Assembly: GCA_004524515.1 (NCBI GenBank)
Contig: SDNV01000031.1
Span: 1-24,425, forward strand
Length of the DNA stretch: 24,425 nt
Source: Promethearchaeota archaeon
Lineage (GTDB): Archaea > Asgardarchaeota > Lokiarchaeia > Sigynarchaeales > SOKP01
Direction of reading: 5' to 3'
Part shown: positions 8,246-15,273 of the stretch, piece after piece
How positions within the stretch are numbered: the first letter of the stretch is position 1
Layout of the letters: the number at the start of each line of letters is the position of its first letter
The notes under the pieces: generated by a model
Told to the model about the DNA's origin: nothing
The model's database searches: none
The model's input: only the letters and a program-made list of their open reading frames with translations
Position numbers and translations under genes: made by a program

Positions 8246-8280
8246 GGTTATTGAAAGCTGATTTCCAGCATAACTGAAAA
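8246..8280 (+). other. tRNA intron 3, T loop, position 59/60 (35 nt)
   Basis: Exonic TTCA (8240-8243) pairs with intronic TGAA (8275-8278). The bulges are AAG (8244-8246) and AAT (8279-8281). The intron stem is GTTAT (8247-8251) with ATAAC (8270-8274), topped by GCTG/CAGC. Splicing restores the T loop TTCAAA|T and the T stem GTTTG/CAAAC. Confidence 0.92.
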
Positions 8281-8439
8281 TCAAACCCCCGCTACCATTT
8301 TCCTTATTTACTTTATCTTTATATAATTGAATACTAATTTATATCAAAAATAAATTAAAATTGTGGTTTTTTATAGATATTTATTGCATAATAGATATTT
8401 CTATATGTGAAAATAATTTCTTAATATTTGTTGATCTTT

Positions 8440-9186
8440 ATGAATGAAATACAGAGTTTTAAAAGATTTCCCGCAGTTCGTTGTTGGATAAAACATATCT
8501 TAGAGGGGCAATACGTTAGCAATGATAATTCCTATTTGACAATTTTTGGAAAAATAAAAAGGATTCGTATTATAGCTAGTATCATCGATAAGCGAGAACT
8601 TATAAGTACCCAAAGTTCTGAAGATCATCCTTCCTCAGAAGACGGAGATGATACCAAATTAAATTTGGAATTTAGATTAGATGATGGTACCGGGTTAATT
8701 CGAGCTATATTGTTTCATGTTGAACCCGATCAGTATAAGGATTATAATAAGGGAGATATTGTGGACATTGTTGGTAGAATTGGAGAATGGAGCGGATTCC
8801 CTCAGATTTATCCAGAGATAATAAAAAAAATAAAAGAACCGAACCAGATTCTACTAAGAAGTGCTGAGATAATAAAAGAAATTAAATTTGGAGAAACAAC
8901 AAAAATACCTGACTATGTTGAAGAAGATTATGAAATTGATATAACTTCTGATGAAATTGACCTTGATGAATTATTTGAGGGGAATCAAGATTTAGAATTA
9001 AATGAAAACAAAGAAAGAATATATTCAGTAATTAAAAAATATACTAAAGAGGGAAATGGAATAAGTTTTGAAGAATTAAAAAATCAATTAGGAACGTCGG
9101 AAGAGGAACTAAAAGATTACATTACAGATTTGGAAATGGAGTCAAAAATCTATCAATCAGAAAAGAATATTTATCAAAGTTATTGA
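8440..9186 (+). CDS. RPA32-like single-stranded DNA-binding protein (OB fold plus winged helix)
   Basis: A 248-residue protein. The N-terminal KRFPAVRCWIKHILEGQY block is typical of archaeal RPA-associated (Rpa32/COG3390-like) proteins. It is followed by an OB fold (about 35-135) with IFGKIKRIRIIASI, the LDDGTGLIRAILF strand pair and GDIVDIVGRIGEW. An acidic linker (about 160-190) precedes a winged-helix-like end (about 190-248: RIYSVIKKYT, ISFEELKNQLG, SEEELKDYITDLEMESKIY). OB followed by winged helix is the layout of eukaryotic RPA32, where the wing recruits repair partners. Role: ssDNA protection in replication or repair, probably with a larger RPA subunit encoded elsewhere. ATG at 8440 is preferred over TTG at 8428 because the family block starts straight after it. 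Confidence 0.82.
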   Translation: MNEIQSFKRFPAVRCWIKHILEGQYVSNDNSYLTIFGKIKRIRIIASIIDKRELISTQSSEDHPSSEDGDDTKLNLEFRLDDGTGLIRAILFHVEPDQYKDYNKGDIVDIVGRIGEWSGFPQIYPEIIKKIKEPNQILLRSAEIIKEIKFGETTKIPDYVEEDYEIDITSDEIDLDELFEGNQDLELNENKERIYSVIKKYTKEGNGISFEELKNQLGTSEEELKDYITDLEMESKIYQSEKNIYQSY

Positions 9187-9278
9187 ACCATTTATACAAA
9201 AATCTTAAAAAAACAAAAAAGTATTATTCTAAAGAAGTATTATTTTATAATAGTTACAACCTAAATTAGTTTTTAATT

Positions 9279-9692
9279 ATGAATTTAAACGATTATGATA
9301 AATTATTGGATAGAGCTTACGAAAAAATTCCGGAGAATGTTAAACAATCCTCCAGATTTGAAATTCCTCAAGTTCAAATAAGAATTGAAAGTAAAAACAC
9401 ATTCATTACTAATTTTAACAAAATTATAAACACACTTAATAGAGATGCGAGACATTTTCTCGGCATTTTCCTAAAAACTGCTGGAACTATGGGAGAAATC
9501 CGGGGTCAGCAATTGTTTATGAAGGGTATATTTAAAGAACAGGTTTTAAACCGATTGATTGAGAGCTATACAAAAACTTATGTTCTATGTGACATTTGTA
9601 ATAAGCCAGATACCGAAATTCAAAGGGAAAGCAAAAAATTGTATCTTAAATGTGCAGCATGTGGTGCAAGGAGAGTAATTAGAGAAAAATAA
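9279..9692 (+). CDS. Translation initiation factor aIF2 subunit beta
   Basis: A 137-residue aIF2-beta, the small subunit of the heterotrimer that brings Met-tRNAi to the small ribosomal subunit. The N-terminal helix (NLNDYDKLLDRAYEKIP) is the gamma-subunit contact. The central alpha/beta domain has IINTLNRDARHFLGIFLKTAGTMG-type sequence ending in FKEQVLNRLIESY. The C-terminal zinc ribbon has C104/C107 and C125/C128. Length is normal. It is the first gene of a five-gene plus-strand run, and the DUF424 frame follows directly after its stop. Confidence 0.96.
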   Translation: MNLNDYDKLLDRAYEKIPENVKQSSRFEIPQVQIRIESKNTFITNFNKIINTLNRDARHFLGIFLKTAGTMGEIRGQQLFMKGIFKEQVLNRLIESYTKTYVLCDICNKPDTEIQRESKKLYLKCAACGARRVIREK

Positions 9693-9725
9693 TTGAATTT
9701 AAAAAATGAGAAAATAAACAATATC

Positions 9726-10022
9726 ATGAAAGTTTTCCTTAAAATCCATTATAGAAATGAAATCGTGACTGTGGCTTGCTGCGATGAAAATTTACTCAAT
9801 CAGGATTTTAATGAGGGAAATTTAAAGATTAAGATATCAAACCAATTCTTTGGAGGAAATTTAGTTTCTATAAAGGAAGCGATTGAGATTTTAAAGGAAG
9901 CCTCTTATTTTAACATCGTGGGAGAAAATATCGTTAAAGAGGTTGTGAATTGTAAGATCCTCCCAAAAGAGGGAGTACGTTCTATAAATGGGGTTCCAAT
10001 GGCAATGAAGATGATGTTTTAA
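9726..10022 (+). CDS. DUF424 family protein
   Basis: A 98-residue protein of the archaeal DUF424 family. Conserved blocks are VTVACCDENLLNQDF (VAvCDeeLlGk pattern), LKIKISNQFFGGNLVSIKEAIEIL-like sequence, and NIVGENIV followed by INGVPMAM near the C terminus. Members are small cytosolic proteins of unknown function that often lie beside aIF2-beta, as here, and are thought to be linked to translation. The frame is open back to TTG at 9693, immediately after the aIF2-beta stop, but the family begins at the ATG used here (MKVFLKIHYRNE). Its stop TAA shares one base with the ATG of NMD3, so the two are probably translationally coupled. Confidence 0.86.
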   Translation: MKVFLKIHYRNEIVTVACCDENLLNQDFNEGNLKIKISNQFFGGNLVSIKEAIEILKEASYFNIVGENIVKEVVNCKILPKEGVRSINGVPMAMKMMF

Positions 10023-10963
10023 TGCCTCATCGATTTTGTGCAATATGTGGAAAAGATATCGATAAGACCGCACCACATTATGGAATGTGTCTTGAGTGTT
10101 ATTCAAAAGAACATCCCTTGTTTGAGTTCCCCGAAAAATTTTCTTTACAAATATGTATTGATTGTGGGAGTTTTATTATAAAAGAAGAATGGATAAAACC
10201 TCAAGAGAAAGAGATCTTTTCTATAGTTAAGGAAGCAGTTAAAAAATATTTGCTAAAAAGTTATTCAAAAGAGGATAAAATCAATTTTACGATCTCCTTC
10301 GATGAGGGTAGTTTTGTTTATTCCTCAAAAGACTTATTGATCTCAATGAATTTAATGATAGAGGGGATCTTAAAGGAAAATTCAGCAATAAAATGTCAAC
10401 AGATTATTAGAATCAATTTAGGATATGATTTATGTAAAAATTGTACAAATATACGCGGCGGAACCTATTTTTTATCAATAATTCAATTGCGAGTGAAGGA
10501 TGAGAGTCAATTTGATTTAATTAAGGACGCCCTTGATGAAATCCATAATTATGTTGAAAAATTATATGAACAGGATGCTAAACATTATATAACCAAGATT
10601 GAAGACCAGAAATACGGAGTTGATTTATATCTGAGTACAAATGAATTAATGAAATATATAATAAAAATGCTTAATGCAAGGTATCATTTTTTAATAAAAA
10701 GATCAAAGAAATTGGTGGGTCGAGACTCTCAGAAAGGAAAAAATCTCTATAGGCTTAAAACTTTAATAAAATTCTTACCAATCAATAAAAATGATGTGAT
10801 AATCATTGAAGACCAAGAATATTATATTGAAAAAATATCAAAAACCAAAGTGGTTTTACGAAATACCCAAGGAACTAAACTAATAAAGGAATATTCCTAT
10901 TTTTTTAATGAAAAAACGATTATAAAAAAGTCACAGAGGATTAATAGTTGGGAGAAAAGATAA
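10022..10963 (+). CDS. NMD3 family ribosome assembly protein
   Basis: A 313-residue homologue of NMD3, the adaptor that eukaryotes use for late maturation and export of the large ribosomal subunit. The N-terminal zinc modules have C6/C9, C23/C26 and C45/C48, followed by the WIKP segment at 57-60. A further pair C138/C141 heads LCKNCTNIRGGTYFLSIIQLR (about 137-157), the family hallmark block. The eukaryotic C-terminal export signals are absent, as expected in a cell without a nucleus. The C-terminal third is a beta-rich eIF5A/OB-like region (KNDVIIIEDQEYYIEKI). It overlaps the DUF424 stop by one base and its end overlaps the RIO1 start by 16 nt. Confidence 0.9.
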   Translation: MPHRFCAICGKDIDKTAPHYGMCLECYSKEHPLFEFPEKFSLQICIDCGSFIIKEEWIKPQEKEIFSIVKEAVKKYLLKSYSKEDKINFTISFDEGSFVYSSKDLLISMNLMIEGILKENSAIKCQQIIRINLGYDLCKNCTNIRGGTYFLSIIQLRVKDESQFDLIKDALDEIHNYVEKLYEQDAKHYITKIEDQKYGVDLYLSTNELMKYIIKMLNARYHFLIKRSKKLVGRDSQKGKNLYRLKTLIKFLPINKNDVIIIEDQEYYIEKISKTKVVLRNTQGTKLIKEYSYFFNEKTIIKKSQRINSWEKR

Positions 10964-11796
10964 ATAATAGAGAGGACGACATTGAAGAAGATTTTGACGA
11001 TAGCTTAGAAAATAGACTTAATTCAAATATTGATGAATTAGAAAAAAGGAATATTGATTTAAAAAGAATAAAAAAAATAGATCAATCTAAAAAAAGAGCT
11101 GTAATAGAATCTGTTTTTGATGAGCGTACAATTTTTTTGTTAAATAAATTATTAGGAACTGGTCCTTTAGAAAGAATTGAAGGGATAATTTCAGCAGGTA
11201 AAGAGGCAAATGTGTATCTTGCTTATGATGCAAAAGGAAAAGAACTAGCCATCAAAATTTATAAGATAGATAGTAATACCTCAAAATGGATGAAAAATTA
11301 TATCATTGGAGATCCAAGATTTAAAAAAATCCCTCATAACGCTTCAAAAATTATATTCTTATGGGCGAGTAAGGAATTTAAAAATCTTCAAAGAGCTTAT
11401 AAAGCAGGTTTAAGAGTTCCTAAACCGATATATATAAAAAATAATATTTTAATGATGGAATACATTGGATTTGGACCCATCCCTGCACCTCTACTAAAAG
11501 AAATCACAGATCCACCAAATTTAGATGACATATTTAATGAAATTTTAGATTTTATAAAAGTGTTATATCAAAAAGCTAAATTAGTGCATGGTGACCTTTC
11601 AGAATTCAATATTTTATATCATAACCAAAAACCAGTTATAATTGATATCTCTCAAGCAGTTTCAATTCAGCATCCTAAAGCAGAAATATATTTGACCCGG
11701 GATATTAAAAACATTTTTAATTATTTTGAAAAATTTGGGATGGTATTACCTGATCCGAAAAAATTTTATTATGATGTAATTTCTTTGAATAAATAA
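10948..11796 (+). CDS. rio1: RIO1-type serine kinase/ATPase
   Basis: A 282-residue RIO1 kinase, which acts in the last steps of small-subunit maturation. The ATP-binding loop is GIISAGKEANVYLAY (family STGKEAN), the catalytic-loop motif is LVHGDLSEFNIL and the metal-binding motif is VIIDISQAV. The RIO1-specific NYIIGDPRFKK flexible-loop region and QHPKAEIYLTRDIKNI tail motif are also present. The N-terminal 45 residues are acidic and charged. There is no ATG before the kinase core; TTG at 10948 is the most plausible start and overlaps NMD3 by 16 nt. The Pno1/Dim2 gene follows 48 nt downstream, the classical archaeal partner arrangement. Confidence 0.95.
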   Translation: MGEKINNREDDIEEDFDDSLENRLNSNIDELEKRNIDLKRIKKIDQSKKRAVIESVFDERTIFLLNKLLGTGPLERIEGIISAGKEANVYLAYDAKGKELAIKIYKIDSNTSKWMKNYIIGDPRFKKIPHNASKIIFLWASKEFKNLQRAYKAGLRVPKPIYIKNNILMMEYIGFGPIPAPLLKEITDPPNLDDIFNEILDFIKVLYQKAKLVHGDLSEFNILYHNQKPVIIDISQAVSIQHPKAEIYLTRDIKNIFNYFEKFGMVLPDPKKFYYDVISLNK

Positions 11797-11844
11797 AAAA
11801 ATAAACGATCATTAATCTATCTACATATTAAGTAGGTTTAATCT

Positions 11845-12402
11845 ATGAAAATATCTAAATCAAGGATAGCAGTCGTTATTGGCAAGGGAGGAGAAATAAA
11901 AGAAAATATAGAGGGGGCTTTGGGTGTAAAAATAAATTTAGACAGTAAAACTGGTGAGTGTGAGATTTTCCCGGATTTAAATAATGAAACCTACAAGCCT
12001 CTGAATGTTTTTGTAGCACAAAAAATCGTTAATGCAATAAATCGGGGATTTAATCCAAATAAAGCAATGAAATTATTGGAAGAGACATATGAACTTGAAG
12101 TATTTAATCTTATCTCTATTTTGGGAAAATCAGACAAACGAATAAAGCATATTAAAGGTAGAATTATTGGTAGAAACGGAGAAATGCGTAAAGCAATTGA
12201 AAAGTATGCGGAGTCATTTATTTCTGTTTATGGAAAAACTGTATCTATTATCGCGGAATATGAAAATTTACAAATTGCGAGAAAAGCAGTAAGCATGTTA
12301 ATTAATGGTTTACCTCATCATGTAGTGTTAAAATTCCTTGAAAATAGATATACTGAAAAAAAGAGAGAAGAATTTCGTAAATTCTATAAACCAGAATTTT
12401 AA
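11845..12402 (+). CDS. KH-domain protein of the Pno1/Dim2 family
   Basis: A 185-residue protein with two KH domains. KH1 has AVVIGKGGEIKENIEGALG (GKGG loop, residues about 12-15). KH2 has GRIIGRNGEMRKAIEKYAE (GRNG loop, near residues 110-114), followed by IARKAVSMLINGLPHHVVLKF, a signature of archaeal Dim2/Pno1. In eukaryotes Pno1 binds the 3' end of 18S pre-rRNA and regulates its final cleavage together with Rio1; archaeal homologues bind 16S rRNA in the same region. It is the last gene of the run that starts with aIF2-beta, and its stop is 2 nt from the end of a convergent small gene. Confidence 0.95.
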   Translation: MKISKSRIAVVIGKGGEIKENIEGALGVKINLDSKTGECEIFPDLNNETYKPLNVFVAQKIVNAINRGFNPNKAMKLLEETYELEVFNLISILGKSDKRIKHIKGRIIGRNGEMRKAIEKYAESFISVYGKTVSIIAEYENLQIARKAVSMLINGLPHHVVLKFLENRYTEKKREEFRKFYKPEF

Positions 12403-12404
12403 TT

Positions 12405-12773
12405 TTATTTTTTAAAATTATCAAAATAATTTTTAGAAGTATAATGCATTATATCCTTTCCATAAATAATTTCTTTTAATTCTTTAATTAAGAGATCGAT
12501 AGTATTTAGGTTTTTTATGGAATACAGTTCTTCAAACTCTTCTTTTCCATTATTATTAGATTTAACTTCAAAGCTCTTAACAGAAAAAGAATTATGATTA
12601 TATGACTTAAAAATTACAATTTGACGAGGATATATGCTTTTTTCAAAGAGAAAGAGAGCCCATCCATCAATAAAATATTCAATATTAATAGAAAAAAGTT
12701 TATTGAACTGCTTAATGTTTTCTAAGATCTGTTCAATCTCTGCTTGTAAAATAGGCGAATACTTATGTTCCAT
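12405..12773 (-). CDS. Small protein of unknown function
   Basis: A 122-residue protein I do not recognise. It begins with an amphipathic helix (SPILQAEIEQILENIKQF), continues with alternating hydrophobic strands (INIEYFIDGWALFLFEK, QIVIFKSY, FSVKSFEVK) and ends with a helix containing LLIKELKEIIYGKD. No Cys pairs, TM segment or catalytic motif are visible. It ends 2 nt from the Pno1/Dim2 stop on the opposite strand and starts 46 nt from the end of ftsZ on the same strand, so it may be cotranscribed downstream of ftsZ. Codon use matches its neighbours and the frame is clean, so it is likely real. Confidence 0.6.
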   Translation of the reverse strand: MEHKYSPILQAEIEQILENIKQFNKLFSINIEYFIDGWALFLFEKSIYPRQIVIFKSYNHNSFSVKSFEVKSNNNGKEEFEELYSIKNLNTIDLLIKELKEIIYGKDIMHYTSKNYFDNFKK

Positions 12774-12819
12774 CTAGATTTTATTAAAGTAGAGATATTA
12801 AAAGGTCTAAAATTTTTTA

Positions 12820-13926
12820 TTAATCAAATGCGATTTCTCCAATATTAAAAATATCGTCTCCTAAACCAATCTTTGATTTTGCTATATTCTTTTCATACGA
12901 TGAATTATCATTTGAATGAGATTTTCCAAAAATCTGTGGAGATGTTATTCCGGTTATTAGAAGCATAACTCTTAAATATCCATTAAATTCATCGGAAACT
13001 CTTGCTCCCCAGATTACCATTGAATCATTAATATCCATCTTATCATAGATTTTTTGTGCTACTGAATTTGCCTCCGCCAGAGTCATATCATTTCCTCCGC
13101 ATACATGAATTAATGCTCCTTTCGCTCCGTCAATAGAGACATCAAGGAGAGGCAGGTTGAGGGCATCACTAATTGCCTCTTCTACACGATTTTCTTTTCC
13201 ATTTGATTCTCCCACTCCAACAATTGCCACTCCCCCGGTACTTAATATTGTCCTTACATCTGCAAAATCTAAATTAATTAAAGAAGGTAATGATATAGTC
13301 TCAGTTATACCTTTTACCATACTTGCTAAAACTTCATCTGCAACACTAAAAGCTTCAATGATTGGCAAATTAGGAGCAATTTCTAATAATCTATTATTAT
13401 CAATTACTACTAAAGTATCTGCATATTGCTGTAAAAGGTGTAATCCTTCTTTTGCCTTATCAATCCGACCAATTTCTGTATTAAAGGGGATAGTAACAAC
13501 TCCAACGACTATGGCACCCTCGAGTTTCGCGATTTCTGCTACTATGGGGGCACTTCCAGTTCCTGTTCCTCCCCCTTCTCCGCACGTGATAAATACCAAA
13601 TCAGTGTCTCTTAAGATTTTACTTAAGTCTTCTCTAGATTCCTCGGCAGCTGCTTTTCCGATCTCAGGATTGCCACCCGCCCCTAAACCTCTCGTTAAGT
13701 TTTTTCCAATTAAGATTTTAATATGGGCATCCCTTGTATCAAGATGCTGACGATCAGTATTTATAGAAACGCATTTTGCACCTCTTATACCAATCTTCAT
13801 TAATCTATCAATCGTATTATTTCCCGCTCCTCCACAACCCACTATTTTAATGTTAGCATACCCTATTTGATCTTCTCTCGTTTGGATGATATTTCTTTTT
13901 TTAGCATTTCTGATAAATGATTCCAT
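12820..13926 (-). CDS. ftsZ: Cell division protein FtsZ
   Basis: A 368-residue tubulin-superfamily GTPase that assembles the division ring. The nucleotide-binding domain has GCGGAGNN (30-37), the tubulin signature GGGTGTGSAP (118-127) and IPFNTEIGR. The T7 synergy loop is NLDFADVR (218-224), containing the catalytic Asp pair. The C-terminal domain keeps GAKGALIHVCGG and WGARV. A 35-residue polar linker then leads to a short tail rich in Ile, Gly and acidic residues (about 354-368, IGLGDDIF...), a possible partner-binding peptide comparable in position to the conserved tail of other FtsZ proteins. The residue before the signature is Glu (CGEGGG), where many FtsZ have Leu or Met. Whether it is FtsZ1 or FtsZ2 needs a tree. 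Confidence 0.96.
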   Translation of the reverse strand: MESFIRNAKKRNIIQTREDQIGYANIKIVGCGGAGNNTIDRLMKIGIRGAKCVSINTDRQHLDTRDAHIKILIGKNLTRGLGAGGNPEIGKAAAEESREDLSKILRDTDLVFITCGEGGGTGTGSAPIVAEIAKLEGAIVVGVVTIPFNTEIGRIDKAKEGLHLLQQYADTLVVIDNNRLLEIAPNLPIIEAFSVADEVLASMVKGITETISLPSLINLDFADVRTILSTGGVAIVGVGESNGKENRVEEAISDALNLPLLDVSIDGAKGALIHVCGGNDMTLAEANSVAQKIYDKMDINDSMVIWGARVSDEFNGYLRVMLLITGITSPQIFGKSHSNDNSSYEKNIAKSKIGLGDDIFNIGEIAFD

Positions 13927-14002
13927 TTAGTATCTTTCAACACTTTTGTTTTATTAGATATTATTAGAAGAGATTAAGAAAAAAGATTAGAATTTGTATG
14001 AT

Positions 14003-14039
14003 ATCCAGATATTATAATTTTCTTAGCTACTATCTGGAT
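14003..14039. repeat. Perfect 9-bp inverted repeat between ftsZ and the PLP-enzyme gene
   Basis: ATCCAGATA (14003-14011) and TATCTGGAT (14031-14039) are exact reverse complements separated by 19 nt. On the minus strand it lies 11 nt past the stop of the PLP-enzyme gene and is followed by a T-rich run (about 13979-13986). It lies about 77 nt upstream of the ftsZ start. It could be a transcription stop for the upstream pair or an operator for ftsZ. Confidence 0.45.
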
Positions 14040-14049
14040 TTTAACTTAA

Positions 14050-15273
14050 TTAATAGAGAGAAAAATCATGATCAATGGAATGGGTGAAAATTTTTTTAAC
14101 GTTATTATTTCTAACCAGGAATATATCAGGTAAAGCATATGGAAAACGATTAGAAAATGTAAGAGTATAGGCACCTACATTGGTCACTAAAATTTTATCT
14201 CCTTGCTCTGGATTTTCAGTAAAAAAGTAATCCTTAACTAAAACATCCTGATCTGTTGGAATGATACCAGCAAAAGAAGTCTTATATTTATGCGTATCAT
14301 TAATTTGCGTTGCATTGTAGAATCTTAGAGAACATCTAGCAAATTTAGGGCAGATATGATTTCCAATATCCAAAAAAACCCATCGATCTTTAGTAGTTTT
14401 AACAATTTCGCTAATGAAAATTCCAGAGTCCCCAACAAAATATCTTCCGGGCTCAAAATATACGTTCTTATAATTAATATTAAGCTCTTTTATCATTTTT
14501 TTTAAGGCTAAGGCAATTTCCTTAAGTTGTTTTTCAGGCATTACGGTTGCTTCTGGAAAACCCCCTCCAAGATTAATATTTTCAATTTTAATCCCAATCT
14601 TGGCTAAATTTATTAAATTTGTGTTAATCGTGATAAGATTTTTTTTAAAAAGATCAACATTATTCATCTGAGTTGAATAATGAGATAAAATTGAGACAAT
14701 ATTAACGTTCTGAAGATGTTTCATTTTTTCTTTCAATTTTAATAAATTACTTTTGTCTAAAGAAATCCCTAATTTACTCGCATATTTTTGAGAATTTATT
14801 CTTAAACAGATATTCTGAACCAAATTATTCTTAATTGCTGATGAGTTAATTTTATCTAAATCGTCAATGTTATAAAGGATAATTTCTCTAACTTTTTTTT
14901 TCACGCTTTGTTCTATAAGTTCGTCAGGGAGATACGGGCCTCCAACTAAAATTTTTTTTGCAGGAAAACCGAGTTTAAATGCTAAATTGAGTTCCGGTAA
15001 TCCGATGATTTCAGCGCCAATTCCCTCTGAAAGAATGATTTTACAAACTTCCGGGAGGAAATTAGCTTTGAATGAATAAAAACATTTAAAATTTTGAAAA
15101 ATGGACCCAAAAATGTTGTTAAACACATTAATATTATCTCTAATCTTATTTTCTAGAAATATCATTATGGGAGTTTTTGATAGTCTCAGAATTTCATTAA
15201 GAGGAACATGATCTATTAATATATGGTCAATATCTTTTTTTATATAAGCATTCCCGGATAGAAATTTCGTCAT
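14050..15273 (-). CDS. Fold-type III PLP-dependent decarboxylase-like protein (LysA/ODC superfamily), catalytic Cys missing
   Basis: A 407-residue alanine-racemase-fold protein related to diaminopimelate and ornithine decarboxylases. The PLP Lys is in FYSFKAN (K69). Further cofactor residues are LSHYSTQ (about 196-202), GGGFP (about 235-239) and EPGRYF (about 273-278). The C-terminal beta domain has GAYTL (about 366-370). In the enzymes of this family a Cys in a G-x-x-C-E/D-S-x-D motif donates the proton; here the aligned stretch reads GIIPTDQD, with Pro in place of Cys. The fold and cofactor site thus look intact but the classical decarboxylation step may be changed. ATG at 15273 overlaps the glycosyltransferase stop as ATGA, so the two are translationally coupled. 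Substrate unknown. Confidence 0.82.
   Translation of the reverse strand: MTKFLSGNAYIKKDIDHILIDHVPLNEILRLSKTPIMIFLENKIRDNINVFNNIFGSIFQNFKCFYSFKANFLPEVCKIILSEGIGAEIIGLPELNLAFKLGFPAKKILVGGPYLPDELIEQSVKKKVREIILYNIDDLDKINSSAIKNNLVQNICLRINSQKYASKLGISLDKSNLLKLKEKMKHLQNVNIVSILSHYSTQMNNVDLFKKNLITINTNLINLAKIGIKIENINLGGGFPEATVMPEKQLKEIALALKKMIKELNINYKNVYFEPGRYFVGDSGIFISEIVKTTKDRWVFLDIGNHICPKFARCSLRFYNATQINDTHKYKTSFAGIIPTDQDVLVKDYFFTENPEQGDKILVTNVGAYTLTFSNRFPYALPDIFLVRNNNVKKIFTHSIDHDFSLY

Larger units (their letters stand above)
8128..8297 (+). tRNA. Initiator tRNA-Met (CAT) with three bulge-helix-bulge introns
   Basis: Exons at 8128-8167, 8193-8201, 8233-8245 and 8281-8297 join to a 76-nt tRNA plus encoded CCA (8295-8297). 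The acceptor is AGCGGGG/CCCCGCT with A1:U72. The D stem is GGC/GCC, the anticodon stem CAGGG/CCCTG, the loop CTCATAA with CAT at 8164-8166, the variable loop AGATC and the T arm GTTTG-TTCAAAT-CAAAC. A1:U72 and three G:C pairs stacked on the anticodon loop mark it as initiator rather than elongator. Each intron is bounded by an ideal archaeal splicing motif: two 3-nt bulges separated by 4 bp. The unspliced gene would look broken after the anticodon arm. aIF2-beta, part of the factor that delivers this tRNA, is encoded about 1 kb downstream. Confidence 0.95.

Noticed and set aside
8428..8439. Upstream TTG start for the RPA32-like gene
   Set aside because: It adds four residues (ending in the ATG at 8440) without family support; ATG is the more likely start.
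13157..13750. 197-codon open frame opposite ftsZ
   Set aside because: It lies wholly within ftsZ on the other strand, has low-complexity Ser/Pro/Ile composition and no recognisable domain: a shadow of the real gene.
14050..15273. Naming the PLP enzyme as diaminopimelate decarboxylase (lysA)
   Set aside because: The catalytic Cys motif is absent and the substrate-binding segments differ, so a specific decarboxylase name is not supported.
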